A stretch of 64,000 nt of DNA from assembly GCA_963706785.1 (NCBI GenBank), contig CAVPNJ010000007.1:1-64000 (forward strand), given 5' to 3'. Shown here in pieces: positions 18,625 through 27,876 of the stretch (position 1 is the first letter of the stretch; the number at the start of each line of letters is the position of its first letter). Source of the stretch: Pollutimonas sp963706785. GTDB taxonomy: Bacteria > Pseudomonadota > Gammaproteobacteria > Burkholderiales > Burkholderiaceae_B. The notes below the pieces were generated by a model that ran no database searches, was not told the DNA's origin, and was given only the letters and a program-made list of their open reading frames with translations. The translations under genes were made by a program, and so were the position numbers.

Positions 18625-20579
18625 TCATGACCAGTAATGTCGAACCCCTGAATTTACGCAACTTCAATTGCGTGATGGATGACGAAAAAGTCGCATGGCT
18701 GTCCATCAACTGCCCCGACAGCCCCGTCAACCGCCTGTCATCGGAGGTCTTAGGCGAACTCAGTCAGGCTTTGGACTACTTCGACCATAAACTGCCAGCG
18801 GGCCTGATCATTCATTCCACAAAGGACGCTGGCTTTATTGCCGGGGCCAACATTGACGAATTTTCCAGCCTCGACACACCGCAAAAGGTCACTGAGTTGG
18901 TTTCCCGCGGATGGTCGCTCTTCGACCGTCTTGCCAGGGTTCCCTACCCGACACTGGCGCTCATATGCGGCCATTGCCTGGGTGGCGGGCTGGAACTCGC
19001 CCTCGCCTGCCGCTACCGCCTGGTTGTGGATGACCCGACCACCTCGCTGTCGTTGCCGGAGGTCATGTTGGGGATCTTCCCCGGATGGGGCGGCGTGCGG
19101 CGCCTGCCCGCATTGATCGGGGCGCCGAAGGCGCTCGACATGATGCTTAGCGGCCGACCTCAAAACGCTCAAAAGGCAGCAAAACTCGGCCTGGCTGACG
19201 GCATCGTCGCGCCTCGGCTAATGAATCAAGCCGCCAAGTCCCTGGTATTAAGTGCTACACCGCGTCGCAAGGCCAAGGGCTTGTCTTCATGGCTGAACCA
19301 CCCTTGGGCACGCCCTCTTGTCGCCGGTCAAATCGCCAAGAAACTGGATGCCCGCGATCCGCATCACCATTACCCTGCGCCCAGGGTAATTCTGCAGATC
19401 TGGGCCGAGCACAACGGCAATCCCCTGAAGGCACCGGAATTGATCGACCAACTGATCCGCTCCGACACCGCAAGCAATCTGCTACGGGTGTTTCGCTTGC
19501 AGGAACGTCTGAAGGCCTTCGGCAAAAAAAGTCAGCAACTACCTGCTGTAGAACACGTTCATGTGATCGGCGCCGGAGTGATGGGCGGCGATATTGCCGC
19601 CTGGTGTGCACTGAAGGGCTTGACCGTTACGCTGCAGGATCAGGATCGCGGCCGGATCGCGGAGGCCCAGGGGCGCGCCTACACCTTGTTTACCCGCAAG
19701 ACGAAAGACCCGCGTGAAGCCCGCGCCGCAGCGGATCGATTATTGCCCGATATGCTAGGGCATGGAATCCGGCGAGCCGACCTGGTAATCGAAGCCGTCA
19801 CCGAGGATGCCGCCATAAAGCGCAGTCTTTACGCACAGATAGAGACCCATCTAAAACCGGGCGCCTTCATTGCAACGAACACCTCCAGCCTTACCCTCGA
19901 GGAGCTACGCAGCAGCCTTCAAGATCCGAGACGGCTGATCGGCATCCATTTCTTCAATCCCGTCGCCAGGATGCCCTTGGTCGAGGTCGTCGAAACGGAC
20001 GCCATAGATCCCGAGGTCAAAGCGACTACCTATGCCTTTCTCGGCCGAATCGATAAGCTGCCTTTACCGGTACAAAGCGTTCCCGGCTTTCTGGTCAATG
20101 CTGTACTCGCCCCTTATATGCTAGAAGCGATGTGGTGTATTGATGAAGGCATCAAACCCCAGACCATTGATGCCACCATGCTCGCTTTTGGTATGCCTAT
20201 TGGTCCGGTAGAGCTTATCGATACCGTGGGGCTCGACATTGTGCACGATGCCGGACAACACCTTTCTGGCGGCGCCGCTACACCGGCCTGCCTCGATTTA
20301 CATTTGGCACGCAACGAGCTTGGGCGTAAATCCGGTCAAGGCTTTTACCAATGGAAGGACGGCAAGCCGGTCAAGCCACCGGCCGGCCCCACCCCGGACG
20401 GGTTAGCCAATAGGTTGATCGAACCGCTGATCGACAAAACACAAGAACAACTGAATCTGGGCGTGGTCGCCGACGCGGACCTTGCCGATGCTGGTGTCAT
20501 TTTCGCCACAGGCTTTGCACCATTCACTGGAGGACCTTTGCATTACAAACTGTCGCATGGCAGGATACCTACTACATAA
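18621..20579 (+). CDS. fadJ: bifunctional enoyl-CoA hydratase / 3-hydroxyacyl-CoA dehydrogenase (FadJ/FadB-like)
   Basis: This carries out two central steps of beta-oxidation. The N-terminal crotonase domain has the oxyanion segment GFIAGANIDEF and both catalytic Glu: GHCLGGGLELALACRYRL and LPEVMLGIFPGWGGVRRLP. The C-terminal part is NAD-binding (HVIGAGVMGGDIAAWCALKG), then ATNTSSLTLEEL and the catalytic His in GIHFFNPVARMPLVEVVET. It has about 652 residues, shorter than E. coli FadJ. The start at 18621 overlaps the thiolase stop. An ATG six bases later is an alternative. Confidence 0.93.
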   Translation: MIMTSNVEPLNLRNFNCVMDDEKVAWLSINCPDSPVNRLSSEVLGELSQALDYFDHKLPAGLIIHSTKDAGFIAGANIDEFSSLDTPQKVTELVSRGWSLFDRLARVPYPTLALICGHCLGGGLELALACRYRLVVDDPTTSLSLPEVMLGIFPGWGGVRRLPALIGAPKALDMMLSGRPQNAQKAAKLGLADGIVAPRLMNQAAKSLVLSATPRRKAKGLSSWLNHPWARPLVAGQIAKKLDARDPHHHYPAPRVILQIWAEHNGNPLKAPELIDQLIRSDTASNLLRVFRLQERLKAFGKKSQQLPAVEHVHVIGAGVMGGDIAAWCALKGLTVTLQDQDRGRIAEAQGRAYTLFTRKTKDPREARAAADRLLPDMLGHGIRRADLVIEAVTEDAAIKRSLYAQIETHLKPGAFIATNTSSLTLEELRSSLQDPRRLIGIHFFNPVARMPLVEVVETDAIDPEVKATTYAFLGRIDKLPLPVQSVPGFLVNAVLAPYMLEAMWCIDEGIKPQTIDATMLAFGMPIGPVELIDTVGLDIVHDAGQHLSGGAATPACLDLHLARNELGRKSGQGFYQWKDGKPVKPPAGPTPDGLANRLIEPLIDKTQEQLNLGVVADADLADAGVIFATGFAPFTGGPLHYKLSHGRIPTT

Positions 20580-20664
20580 GACCCCATCGCTCTTCCCGGC
20601 AGCACATAGCTTTACCCCAGAAATCGACTTTTCTATCAAAGATCTGATTAACCGGAGGTGACAT

Positions 20665-21957
20665 ATGAATGCTAGTTCGTCGTTACGCGTGTTTTCGGCG
20701 GTCGTTGTAGGACTGGGTACGGCAAATGTCCATGCCGCAGGTTTTCAACTATTGGAACAAAACGCCAGCGGCATCGGAAACTCTTATGCGGGCTCCGCCG
20801 CGATAGCCGAGAACGCCAGCACGATATATTTCAATCCGGCGGGCATGACGCGCTTAAAGGGCGTGAATGTATCGGCAGGCGTGGCGGCCGTGCGCCCGTC
20901 ATTCAAGTTTACCAACACCGGCAGCTCAGTGCCGGGCGGCGTCGGAACCAACGGAGGAGACGCAGGCTCCTGGGGAGCAGTTCCGAATGCATATGCCTCG
21001 TGGGAGCTCACTCCTGAATGGTACGTGGGCCTCGGCATAGGTGCGCCCTTCGGCTTGCAGACAGAATACGACGACACGTGGACGGGTCGCTACCATTCCA
21101 AAATGTTCAACATCGAAACCATTAACCTTAATCCTTCAATCGCGTACAAGGTGAATGATCAGTTGTCTTTGGGGGCGGGCATTAATTGGATGATGCTCGA
21201 TGCCGAGTTCAGCCGCGCCGCGCCTTTGATTGTGCCCGGCATAGGATTCGCGGGCGATCTTGATGCCACGGTAAAGATGAAAGGCGATGCATGGGGCTGG
21301 AACTTAGGGCTGCTTTATCAGCTTAGCCCTGCAACCCGTATCGGTTTTTCTTATCGATCACAGGTGAAGATCGATCTTGATGGAAAAACCAGGGTGCGCA
21401 ACAGTAGTGTTACCGGCCGCGCTGCCGCATTGGTACAACCCATGAATGCAAACGCCGACACCACGGTAAAGCTGCCCGACACGGCAATTCTAAGCGTGGT
21501 GCATGACGTAAATAGCCAGTGGAAAGTGCTTGCAGATATCTCGTGGACGGGCTGGAGCAGCATCAAGTCACTGGATATCAATAACACCGGCAACCCGCGC
21601 ATCCCCAGCGACAGTCAAGATCTTCGTTTTCGCGACACTTGGCGGATTGCGCTGGGCGCCAATTACAAACTGAACCAGCAATGGACCCTAAAGGGAGGCG
21701 TTGCGTGGGACCAGTCCCCGGTACACAAAGACAAATACCGCCCCACCGCTTTACCGGACAACGACCGATATTGGCTGTCAGTCGGGGCACAGTACAACTT
21801 CAATGAACGCACGACCATCGATATCGGCTACGCTCATTTGTTCGTGAAAAACACGTCCATTGCGAACGACACCGCAGCCACCACCAAAGGCATCGTCCGT
21901 GGCGATTACGATTCCGACGCGAACATTTTGGGTATCCAGGTCTCGTACCGATTCTAA
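20665..21957 (+). CDS. fadL: FadL-type long-chain fatty acid outer-membrane transporter
   Basis: This is an outer-membrane channel for hydrophobic substrates. It has 430 residues. The signal peptide ends in NVHA, and mature AGFQLLEQNASGIGNSYAGSAAIAENASTIYFNPAGMTRLKG is the FadL hatch signature. The C-terminus ANILGIQVSYRF ends in Phe as required for barrel insertion. A strong ribosome site (CGGAGGTG) precedes the ATG. It lies between fadJ-like and acyl-CoA ligase genes, which supports fatty acids as substrate. Confidence 0.93.
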   Translation: MNASSSLRVFSAVVVGLGTANVHAAGFQLLEQNASGIGNSYAGSAAIAENASTIYFNPAGMTRLKGVNVSAGVAAVRPSFKFTNTGSSVPGGVGTNGGDAGSWGAVPNAYASWELTPEWYVGLGIGAPFGLQTEYDDTWTGRYHSKMFNIETINLNPSIAYKVNDQLSLGAGINWMMLDAEFSRAAPLIVPGIGFAGDLDATVKMKGDAWGWNLGLLYQLSPATRIGFSYRSQVKIDLDGKTRVRNSSVTGRAAALVQPMNANADTTVKLPDTAILSVVHDVNSQWKVLADISWTGWSSIKSLDINNTGNPRIPSDSQDLRFRDTWRIALGANYKLNQQWTLKGGVAWDQSPVHKDKYRPTALPDNDRYWLSVGAQYNFNERTTIDIGYAHLFVKNTSIANDTAATTKGIVRGDYDSDANILGIQVSYRF

Positions 21958-22028
21958 GCCAGACCGCTTCTGCGCTCTCGCAAAGGTGATACGATCGAAC
22001 TAAAAGTCAATTTTGCCTGGGGGGCTAC

Positions 22029-23690
22029 ATGGAACGTATCTGGCTTGAACATTATCCGCCGGGTGTTCCGGCCGATATCATCGACCAGGCAGCCGCTTAC
22101 AGTTCGCTGGTCGCCGTGTTTGAAGAAAGCTGCGCACGGCATACCAGCGATATTGCTTATATCAGCATGGGCGTTACCATGACCTATGGGCAACTCGATG
22201 AATATTCGCGGCAGTTTGCCGCGTGGCTTCAATCCATAGGAATAAAAAAGGGCGATCGCGTGGCGCTGATGATGCCCAATGTTCTCCAGTATCCGGTTTG
22301 CCTTTTTGGGGCTTTGCGCGTCGGGGCTGTCGTGGTCAACACCAACCCTTTGTACACCGCCGCCGAACTCGAACACCAGTTATCCGATTCGGGTGCAGAA
22401 ACGATAGTTATCGCTGAAAACTTCGCAGCCACCTTGCAACAGGCATTGCCACACACTGCAATCAAAAACATTGTTGTCACCTCGGTGGGCGATCTTCTGG
22501 GTACCGTAAAGGGTGCAGTTACCAACTTAGTCGTGCGCCATGTAAAAAAACTGGTTCCCGCATGGAGTCTTCCCAATCCCATTAAACTGAAGCACACGCT
22601 GGAGGCAGGTAAGAAGGCCACTTATTCTGCTATTGATCTACGCCATGCCGATCTGGCTTTCCTGCAGTACACCGGGGGCACGACCGGGGTAGCTAAAGGC
22701 GCCATGCTCACCCACGGCAATATGGTGTCCAATGTGTGCCAAGCTTACGCGTGGATTCGGCCCTACGTCAGGGAAGGCAAAGAATGCATCGTGACAGCCC
22801 TGCCTCTGTATCATATATTCGCCCTTACCGCTAACTGCCTGACCTACATGAAGCTGGGCGCTACGAACCTGCTTATCATCAACGCCCGCGACATCCCGGA
22901 CTTGATCAGGAACATGGGCAAAATTAGGTTTACTACAATCACCGGCGTGAATACACTATTTAATGCGCTCCTGAACAACCCCGACTTTTTCAAGCTTGAT
23001 TTTTCTGGGTTGAAGGTGGCTTTGGGCGGTGGCATGGCCGTACATGAGGTCGTGGCAAAACGCTGGCTAGAGGCTACCGGCAAGCCAATAGTACAAGCGT
23101 ATGGCCTAACCGAAACTTCGCCGGCGGTGACCGTCAATCCGATAGATAAAACCGACTTCACCGGCTCAATCGGATTACCTGTACCCTCGACCGAAATCTC
23201 CATACGCGACGATGACCATCGCGATCTGCCCCAGGGCGAAAGCGGAGAAATTTGTGTGCGGGGGCCTCAAGTTTCGCCCGGCTACTGGAATCGTCCCGAC
23301 GAAACCGCCGAGGCTTTCGCCCCTGATGGCTTTCTGTACACTGGAGATGTTGGCTACGTAAATTCCGAGGGTTACGTATTCATTGTTGACCGCAAGAAAG
23401 ACATGATCCTGGTATCGGGCTTCAATGTTTATCCCAACGAGGTCGAAGCGGTTGCCATGCAGCATCCCGATGTTCGTGAAGCAGCGGCTATTGGAGTGCC
23501 CGACGAGCACTCAGGTGAAGTGGTGAAGCTATTCGTGATTCGTAAGAACGACCGCTTGACCGAAGAGGCCCTTATAAAGCATTGCCGCAGCATGCTCACG
23601 GGCTACAAGGTACCCAAGTATGTAGAGTTTCGAAAGGAACTGCCGCGCAGCAATGTCGGCAAGATACTACGCCGCAAGCTAAAAGAATAA
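22029..23690 (+). CDS. fadD: long-chain fatty acid-CoA ligase
   Basis: The ligase activates imported fatty acids to acyl-CoA with ATP. It has 553 residues. The AMP-binding P-loop-like motif is YTGGTTGVAKGAMLTHGN (about residues 214-231). Further motifs are VQAYGLTETSPAVTVNP, LYTGDVGYV and the hinge/C-terminal VDRKKDMILVSGFNVYPNEVE, with the catalytic Lys in SNVGKILRRKLKE. It completes a set with the upstream fadL and beta-oxidation genes, although no acyl-CoA dehydrogenase is in this block. Confidence 0.94.
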   Translation: MERIWLEHYPPGVPADIIDQAAAYSSLVAVFEESCARHTSDIAYISMGVTMTYGQLDEYSRQFAAWLQSIGIKKGDRVALMMPNVLQYPVCLFGALRVGAVVVNTNPLYTAAELEHQLSDSGAETIVIAENFAATLQQALPHTAIKNIVVTSVGDLLGTVKGAVTNLVVRHVKKLVPAWSLPNPIKLKHTLEAGKKATYSAIDLRHADLAFLQYTGGTTGVAKGAMLTHGNMVSNVCQAYAWIRPYVREGKECIVTALPLYHIFALTANCLTYMKLGATNLLIINARDIPDLIRNMGKIRFTTITGVNTLFNALLNNPDFFKLDFSGLKVALGGGMAVHEVVAKRWLEATGKPIVQAYGLTETSPAVTVNPIDKTDFTGSIGLPVPSTEISIRDDDHRDLPQGESGEICVRGPQVSPGYWNRPDETAEAFAPDGFLYTGDVGYVNSEGYVFIVDRKKDMILVSGFNVYPNEVEAVAMQHPDVREAAAIGVPDEHSGEVVKLFVIRKNDRLTEEALIKHCRSMLTGYKVPKYVEFRKELPRSNVGKILRRKLKE

Positions 23691-23710
23691 GGCAAGCCAC
23701 GACCGAAGAC

Positions 23711-23747
23711 AAAAAAAGCCCTGGAAAAAATCCAGGGCTTTCTTTTT
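23711..23747. terminator. bidirectional rho-independent terminator
   Basis: A-run, then AAAGCCCTGG, loop AAAAAAT, CCAGGGCTTT, then a T-rich tract. It lies between the converging acyl-CoA ligase gene and rpsQ and can stop transcription from both sides. It isolates the S10 operon from the accessory block. Confidence 0.9.
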
Positions 23748-23809
23748 ACTGCTTTAATCCTTGGCAAGGACAGCAAGCATGATGCAAGCATCATGCTTGT
23801 TGCACAGCC

Positions 23810-24091
23810 TTAGATGATGCGGGAGGCTTCGAGCAGACGTACGACAGTCCATGACTTATCGCGGGAGATCGGACGACCTTCAGCGATTTCTACCATGTCA
23901 CCTTCGTTGTACTGGTTAGTTTCATCATGCGCTTTGTACTTGTTCGAGCGAACGATGATCTTGCCCAGGACAGGGTGCTTTACGCGGCGCTCAACGCTAA
24001 CCACGACTGTTTTGTCCATCTTGTTGCTCACCACCCGGCCAACGAGGGTACGTTGGCGCTTGGCTTCTTGAGTATTTTGAGTTTCGCTCAT
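23810..24091 (-). CDS. rpsQ: 30S ribosomal protein S17
   Basis: S17 is a primary 16S rRNA-binding protein with an OB fold. It has 93 residues, with LVGRVVSNKMDKTVVVSVERRVKHP near the N-terminus and EGDMVEIAEGRPISRDKSWTVV in the middle, both diagnostic. It is the last gene of this S10 transcript. Its usual partner rplN is 22 kb away at 1494-1862. Confidence 0.98.
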   Translation of the reverse strand: MSETQNTQEAKRQRTLVGRVVSNKMDKTVVVSVERRVKHPVLGKIIVRSNKYKAHDETNQYNEGDMVEIAEGRPISRDKSWTVVRLLEASRII

Positions 24092-24092
24092 T

Positions 24093-24284
24093 TTACTTTC
24101 CTGCGTTCTCAGTCATGATGGTACGGACACGTGCGATATCGCGACGGACTTTACCAATTTGACTGGTGTTGGAAAGCTGCTGAGTAGCACGCTGCATACG
24201 CAGGTTGAATTGTGCTCTAAGCAGGCTCTCGAGCTCTTTACTGAGCTCGGTGGCGTCTTTGGAACGGAGTTCGCTGGCTTTCAT
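24093..24284 (-). CDS. rpmC: 50S ribosomal protein L29
   Basis: L29 is a small helical protein at the exit tunnel of the 50S subunit, near the signal recognition particle and trigger factor site. It has 63 residues. MKASELRSKDATELSKELESLLRAQFNLRMQ and IARVRTIM are typical. It is one base from rpsQ, in the standard order. Confidence 0.97.
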   Translation of the reverse strand: MKASELRSKDATELSKELESLLRAQFNLRMQRATQQLSNTSQIGKVRRDIARVRTIMTENAGK

Positions 24285-24293
24285 GAGGTCTCC

Positions 24294-24710
24294 TTAAGCA
24301 CCAATGTGGCGCGACACGAATGTCGTGCGCAGTGGCAACTTAGCGGCGGCCAGGCGGAAAGCTTCACGTGCAAGCTCTTCGCTTACACCTTCCATTTCAT
24401 AAAGCACCTTGCCGGGTTGAATTTCTGCGACCCAGTATTCCGGATTACCTTTACCGTTACCCATACGGACTTCAGCAGGTTTCTGCGAAATCGGCTTATC
24501 GGGGAAGATACGGATCCAGATACGGCCACCACGTTTGATGTGGCGGTTGATCGCGCGACGAGCAGATTCGATTTGACGTGCAGTCAGACGGCCACGATCA
24601 ATGGACTTCAGACCGAAATCGCCAAATGAGACTTCTGCACCGCGAGTAGCCAGGCCCGTATTGCGGCCTTTGTGCTCTTTGCGGTATTTTCTGCGTGACG
24701 GTTGCAGCAT
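24294..24710 (-). CDS. rplP: 50S ribosomal protein L16
   Basis: L16 lies near the A-site and the 5S rRNA. It has 138 residues. The N-terminal MLQPSRRKYRKEHKGRNTG and the central RAINRHIKRGGRIWIRIFPDKPIS are the two family signatures, and the Arg targeted by YcfD in other species is in the conserved PAEVRMGNGKG segment. It lies between rpsC and rpmC. Confidence 0.98.
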   Translation of the reverse strand: MLQPSRRKYRKEHKGRNTGLATRGAEVSFGDFGLKSIDRGRLTARQIESARRAINRHIKRGGRIWIRIFPDKPISQKPAEVRMGNGKGNPEYWVAEIQPGKVLYEMEGVSEELAREAFRLAAAKLPLRTTFVSRHIGA

Positions 24711-24713
24711 GGT

Positions 24714-25502
24714 TTATTCTCCTTCAGGCGCCGGCGCGGCGTCTGGCTTGCGAGGGCCGCGACCACGACCAGCACCAGCGGGACGACGGCTGTCAGGACG
24801 GTCGCCACGAGGCGCACGACGCGGACGACGCTCTTCATCACGGGGAGCTGCGGTCTCGGGAGGCATTTCGCCATTAGGCAACATGTCGCCCTTGTAGACC
24901 CAAACTTTGATACCGATGATGCCGTAAGTTGTTTGGGCTTCGGCAGTGCCGTAATCGATGTTGGCGCGCAGCGTGTGCAGTGGCACACGGCCTTCGCGAT
25001 ACCATTCGGTACGGGCAATTTCGATACCATTCAAACGACCTGCGCTCATGATCTTGATACCCTGAGCACCTAGACGCATGGCGTTCTGCATGGCGCGTTT
25101 CATGGCGCGGCGGAACATAATGCGTTTTTCGAGCTGCTGGGCAATCGAGTCAGCCACGAGCTGAGCATCGGTTTCAGGCTTGCGAATTTCTTCGATATTG
25201 ACGTGCACAGGCACGCCCATCAAGCGTTGCAAATCGGCCTTGAGGTTTTCGATGTCTTCGCCGCGCTTGCCGATGACCACGCCCGGACGTGCCGAGTAAA
25301 TGGTAATACGGGCATTCTTGGCAGGACGCTCGATAATCACGCGACCAACAGAGGCGCTTTTCAGTTTTTTCTTCAGATATTCGCGTACACGAATGTCTTC
25401 GGCGAGCATACCGCCAAAGGCCTTATCGTCGGCGTACCAGCGCGAAGTCCAGTTGCGATTAACCGCGAGGCGGAACCCAATCGGGTGTATTTTCTGTCCC
25501 AT
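24714..25502 (-). CDS. rpsC: 30S ribosomal protein S3
   Basis: S3 forms part of the mRNA entry site and helicase. It has 262 residues. MGQKIHPIGFRLAVNRNWTSRWYADD is the N-terminus, and a KH domain (VVIGKRGEDIENLKADLQ) follows. The C-terminal 45 residues are a low-complexity, Arg/Pro-rich tail absent from E. coli S3 but usual in Burkholderiales. It directly follows rplV. Confidence 0.98.
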   Translation of the reverse strand: MGQKIHPIGFRLAVNRNWTSRWYADDKAFGGMLAEDIRVREYLKKKLKSASVGRVIIERPAKNARITIYSARPGVVIGKRGEDIENLKADLQRLMGVPVHVNIEEIRKPETDAQLVADSIAQQLEKRIMFRRAMKRAMQNAMRLGAQGIKIMSAGRLNGIEIARTEWYREGRVPLHTLRANIDYGTAEAQTTYGIIGIKVWVYKGDMLPNGEMPPETAAPRDEERRPRRAPRGDRPDSRRPAGAGRGRGPRKPDAAPAPEGE

Positions 25503-25511
25503 TGTGACTCC

Positions 25512-25841
25512 TTAGGCGCCGACTTTGACCACAATGTGGCAAGTCTGCTTCTCGATGCGGTTACCGCGGCCTTTTGCACGCGCGGAGAAACGCTTCATCG
25601 ATTGAGCCTTGTCAACATACACTGTAGTGACTTTAAGTTCATCGATATCGGCGCCGTCGTTGTGCTCGGCGTTAGCGATCGCGGACTCAAGAGCTTTCTT
25701 GAGTAGACCCGCGGCCTTCTTGGGTGTGAAAGTCAGAATATTCAGCGCCTGAGCAACCGACTTGCCACGGATCAGATCCGCAACAATACGAGTTTTCTGG
25801 GCCGAGATATGGACTCCACGGATAATAGCTGTAGTTTCCAT
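25512..25841 (-). CDS. rplV: 50S ribosomal protein L22
   Basis: L22 lines the peptide exit tunnel. It has 109 residues from the ATG at 25841, which is preceded by AGAGG. The GTG one codon upstream is less likely. METTAIIRGVHISAQKTRIVADLIRGKS and the C-terminal FSARAKGRGNRIEKQTCHI match the family. Its ribosome site overlaps the end of rpsS. Confidence 0.97.
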   Translation of the reverse strand: METTAIIRGVHISAQKTRIVADLIRGKSVAQALNILTFTPKKAAGLLKKALESAIANAEHNDGADIDELKVTTVYVDKAQSMKRFSARAKGRGNRIEKQTCHIVVKVGA

Positions 25842-25844
25842 CAC

Positions 25845-26120
25845 TTACCTCTTGGACTTTTTGTCCGCAGCATGGCCCTTGAACGTACGGGTCAGTGCGA
25901 ACTCGCCGAGCTTATGACCGACCATGTTCTCGTTTACATACACGGGAACGTGCTGGCGGCCATTGTGCACAGCAATCGTCAGCCCAATGAACTCGGGCAG
26001 GATGGTGGAACGGCGCGACCAGGTTTTGATCGGCTTTTTGTCTTTGCCTTCCACGGCGGCATCGATCTTTTTGATCAGATGCGCGTCGACGAATGGGCCT
26101 TTTTTGATCGAACGTGACAT
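25845..26120 (-). CDS. rpsS: 30S ribosomal protein S19
   Basis: S19 is in the 30S head and contacts S13. It has 91 residues. MSRSIKKGPFVDAHLIKKID and GHKLGEFALTRTFKGHAADKKSKR are the family termini. It lies between rplB and rplV as in all S10 operons. Confidence 0.98.
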   Translation of the reverse strand: MSRSIKKGPFVDAHLIKKIDAAVEGKDKKPIKTWSRRSTILPEFIGLTIAVHNGRQHVPVYVNENMVGHKLGEFALTRTFKGHAADKKSKR

Positions 26121-26132
26121 GTTGTTCGCCCC

Positions 26133-26960
26133 TTACTTACGCTTGCGGCGCGAGACAATCATATTGTCCGTGCGCTTGTTACGACGGGTTCTGAAGCCCT
26201 TGGCCGGAGTACCCCATGGGGAAACCGGTTCGCGACCTTCACCAGTACGTCCTTCACCACCACCGTGCGGGTGATCGACCGGGTTCATGGCAACACCACG
26301 AACTGTAGGACGTACACCACGCCAGCGCATGGCACCGGCCTTGCCGATTTGACGCAAGCTGTGTTCTTCGTTTCCGACTTCACCAATGGTTGCACGGCAG
26401 TCGATATGGACACGGCGGACTTCGCCAGAGCGCAAGCGCACCTGAGCATAAGTACCTTCACGAGCCAATAGGACGGCTGAAGCACCGGCGGAGCGAGCCA
26501 TTTGTGCACCCTTGCCCGGAAGCATTTCGATGCAGTGAATGGTGGAACCAATTGGTATGTTGCGGATGGGCAGCGTGTTGCCGGAGCGGATGGGTGCATC
26601 CAGACCTGACAACAAGGTTGCGCCTACTTCCAGACCACGAGGAGCGATGATGTAGCGGCGCTCGCCGTCTGCGTAGCACAACAATGCAATGTGCGCAGTG
26701 CGGTTTGGATCGTATTCCAGGCGTTCAACTTTTGCAGGAATGCCATCTTTGTTGCGACGGAAGTCGACAAGACGGTAATGCTGCTTGTGGCCACCGCCAC
26801 GATGGCGCACAGTAATGTGGCCATTGTTGTTACGGCCCGAACCGCGTGTTTGTTTTTCGAGCAGAGCTTCGAAGGGGGCGCCTTTGTGCAGATTAGGTGT
26901 TGTCACCTTGATCATGCCGCGGCGACCGGGCGAAGTCGGCTTGACTTTTACGAGTGCCAT
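26133..26960 (-). CDS. rplB: 50S ribosomal protein L2
   Basis: L2 is needed for subunit association and peptidyl transferase assembly. It has 275 residues. MALVKVKPTSPGRRGMIKV opens the protein. The conserved HPHGGGEGRTGEGREPVSPWG (near residues 230-250) holds the essential His. It lies between rplW and rpsS. Confidence 0.99.
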   Translation of the reverse strand: MALVKVKPTSPGRRGMIKVTTPNLHKGAPFEALLEKQTRGSGRNNNGHITVRHRGGGHKQHYRLVDFRRNKDGIPAKVERLEYDPNRTAHIALLCYADGERRYIIAPRGLEVGATLLSGLDAPIRSGNTLPIRNIPIGSTIHCIEMLPGKGAQMARSAGASAVLLAREGTYAQVRLRSGEVRRVHIDCRATIGEVGNEEHSLRQIGKAGAMRWRGVRPTVRGVAMNPVDHPHGGGEGRTGEGREPVSPWGTPAKGFRTRRNKRTDNMIVSRRKRK

Positions 26961-27257
26961 TTAATTCACCTCCGTAAAGTCGAGTTCCTGACCGTCTTTG
27001 AGCGAAACATATGCTTTGCGTTCGTTACGGCGGCGACCCATGAAACGGCCAAAGCGCTTTTCTTTGCCCTTGCGATTCAATACCTGCACCGATTCAACTT
27101 CCACCTTGAACAAGAGTTCAACGGCAGCCTTGATTTCGGGCTTGGTAGCATCGGCAGCGACGCGGAAAGCGATTTGCTGATTTTTTTCGGCAACAAACGT
27201 GGCTTTTTCAGTCACGATAGGAGCCAGGATTATTTGCAATAAGCGTTCGGCGTTCAT
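26961..27257 (-). CDS. rplW: 50S ribosomal protein L23
   Basis: L23 is at the tunnel exit and docks trigger factor. It has 98 residues. ILAPIVTEKATFVAEKNQQIAFRV and the RNA-binding loop KGKEKRFGRFMGRRRNERKAYV are typical. The start codon overlaps the stop of rplD. Confidence 0.97.
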   Translation of the reverse strand: MNAERLLQIILAPIVTEKATFVAEKNQQIAFRVAADATKPEIKAAVELLFKVEVESVQVLNRKGKEKRFGRFMGRRRNERKAYVSLKDGQELDFTEVN

Positions 27258-27874
27258 CCCAACATCTCCTCGAGTTGAGCGACTGCCGTCTTCGTGATTA
27301 CCACTTTCTTGTAGTGAATCAAGGACAGCGGATCGGCATAACGCGGTTCAACCACGGCAACGTGCGGAAGATTGCGAGTTGCGAGGTAAAGATTTTCGTC
27401 GAGCAGATCGGTAATGATCAAAACCGATTCCAGGCCCATGCTCTTGAGTTTGTCAGCTGCCAATTTTGTTTTGGGAGCGTCAAGAACGAAAGTATCGACG
27501 ATAGAAATGCGATCTTCACGTGCCAACTGGGAAAGGATCGCACGAATACCGGCGCGATACATTTTCTTGTTAACTTTTTGCGTGAAGTTTTCGTCAGGCG
27601 AATTCGGGAACGCACGACCACCTCCACGCCAGATAGGCGAGGATGTCATACCGGAACGAGCGCGGCCGGTACCTTTTTGACGCCATGGCTTTTTGGTGCT
27701 GTGACGGACAGTATCGCGGCCTTTCTGCGCACGATTGCCGCTACGAGCATTAGCCTGGAAAGCCACAACGATTTGGTGCACAAGCGCTTCGTTGAAGTCG
27801 CGACCGAAAATTGTGTCGGGAGCGGCAAACGTGGACGTTGATTGACCTTGGTCATTAAGGAGCTTGATATCCAT
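27254..27874 (-). CDS. rplD: 50S ribosomal protein L4
   Basis: L4 lines the exit tunnel and, in E. coli, represses the S10 operon. It has 206 residues. The long loop RSGNRAQKGRDTVRHSTKKPWRQKGTGRARSG, then SPIWRGGGRAFPN, is diagnostic. It begins 2 bases after rplC ends and overlaps rplW by 4 bases. Confidence 0.98.
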   Translation of the reverse strand: MDIKLLNDQGQSTSTFAAPDTIFGRDFNEALVHQIVVAFQANARSGNRAQKGRDTVRHSTKKPWRQKGTGRARSGMTSSPIWRGGGRAFPNSPDENFTQKVNKKMYRAGIRAILSQLAREDRISIVDTFVLDAPKTKLAADKLKSMGLESVLIITDLLDENLYLATRNLPHVAVVEPRYADPLSLIHYKKVVITKTAVAQLEEMLG

Positions 27875-27876
27875 GA

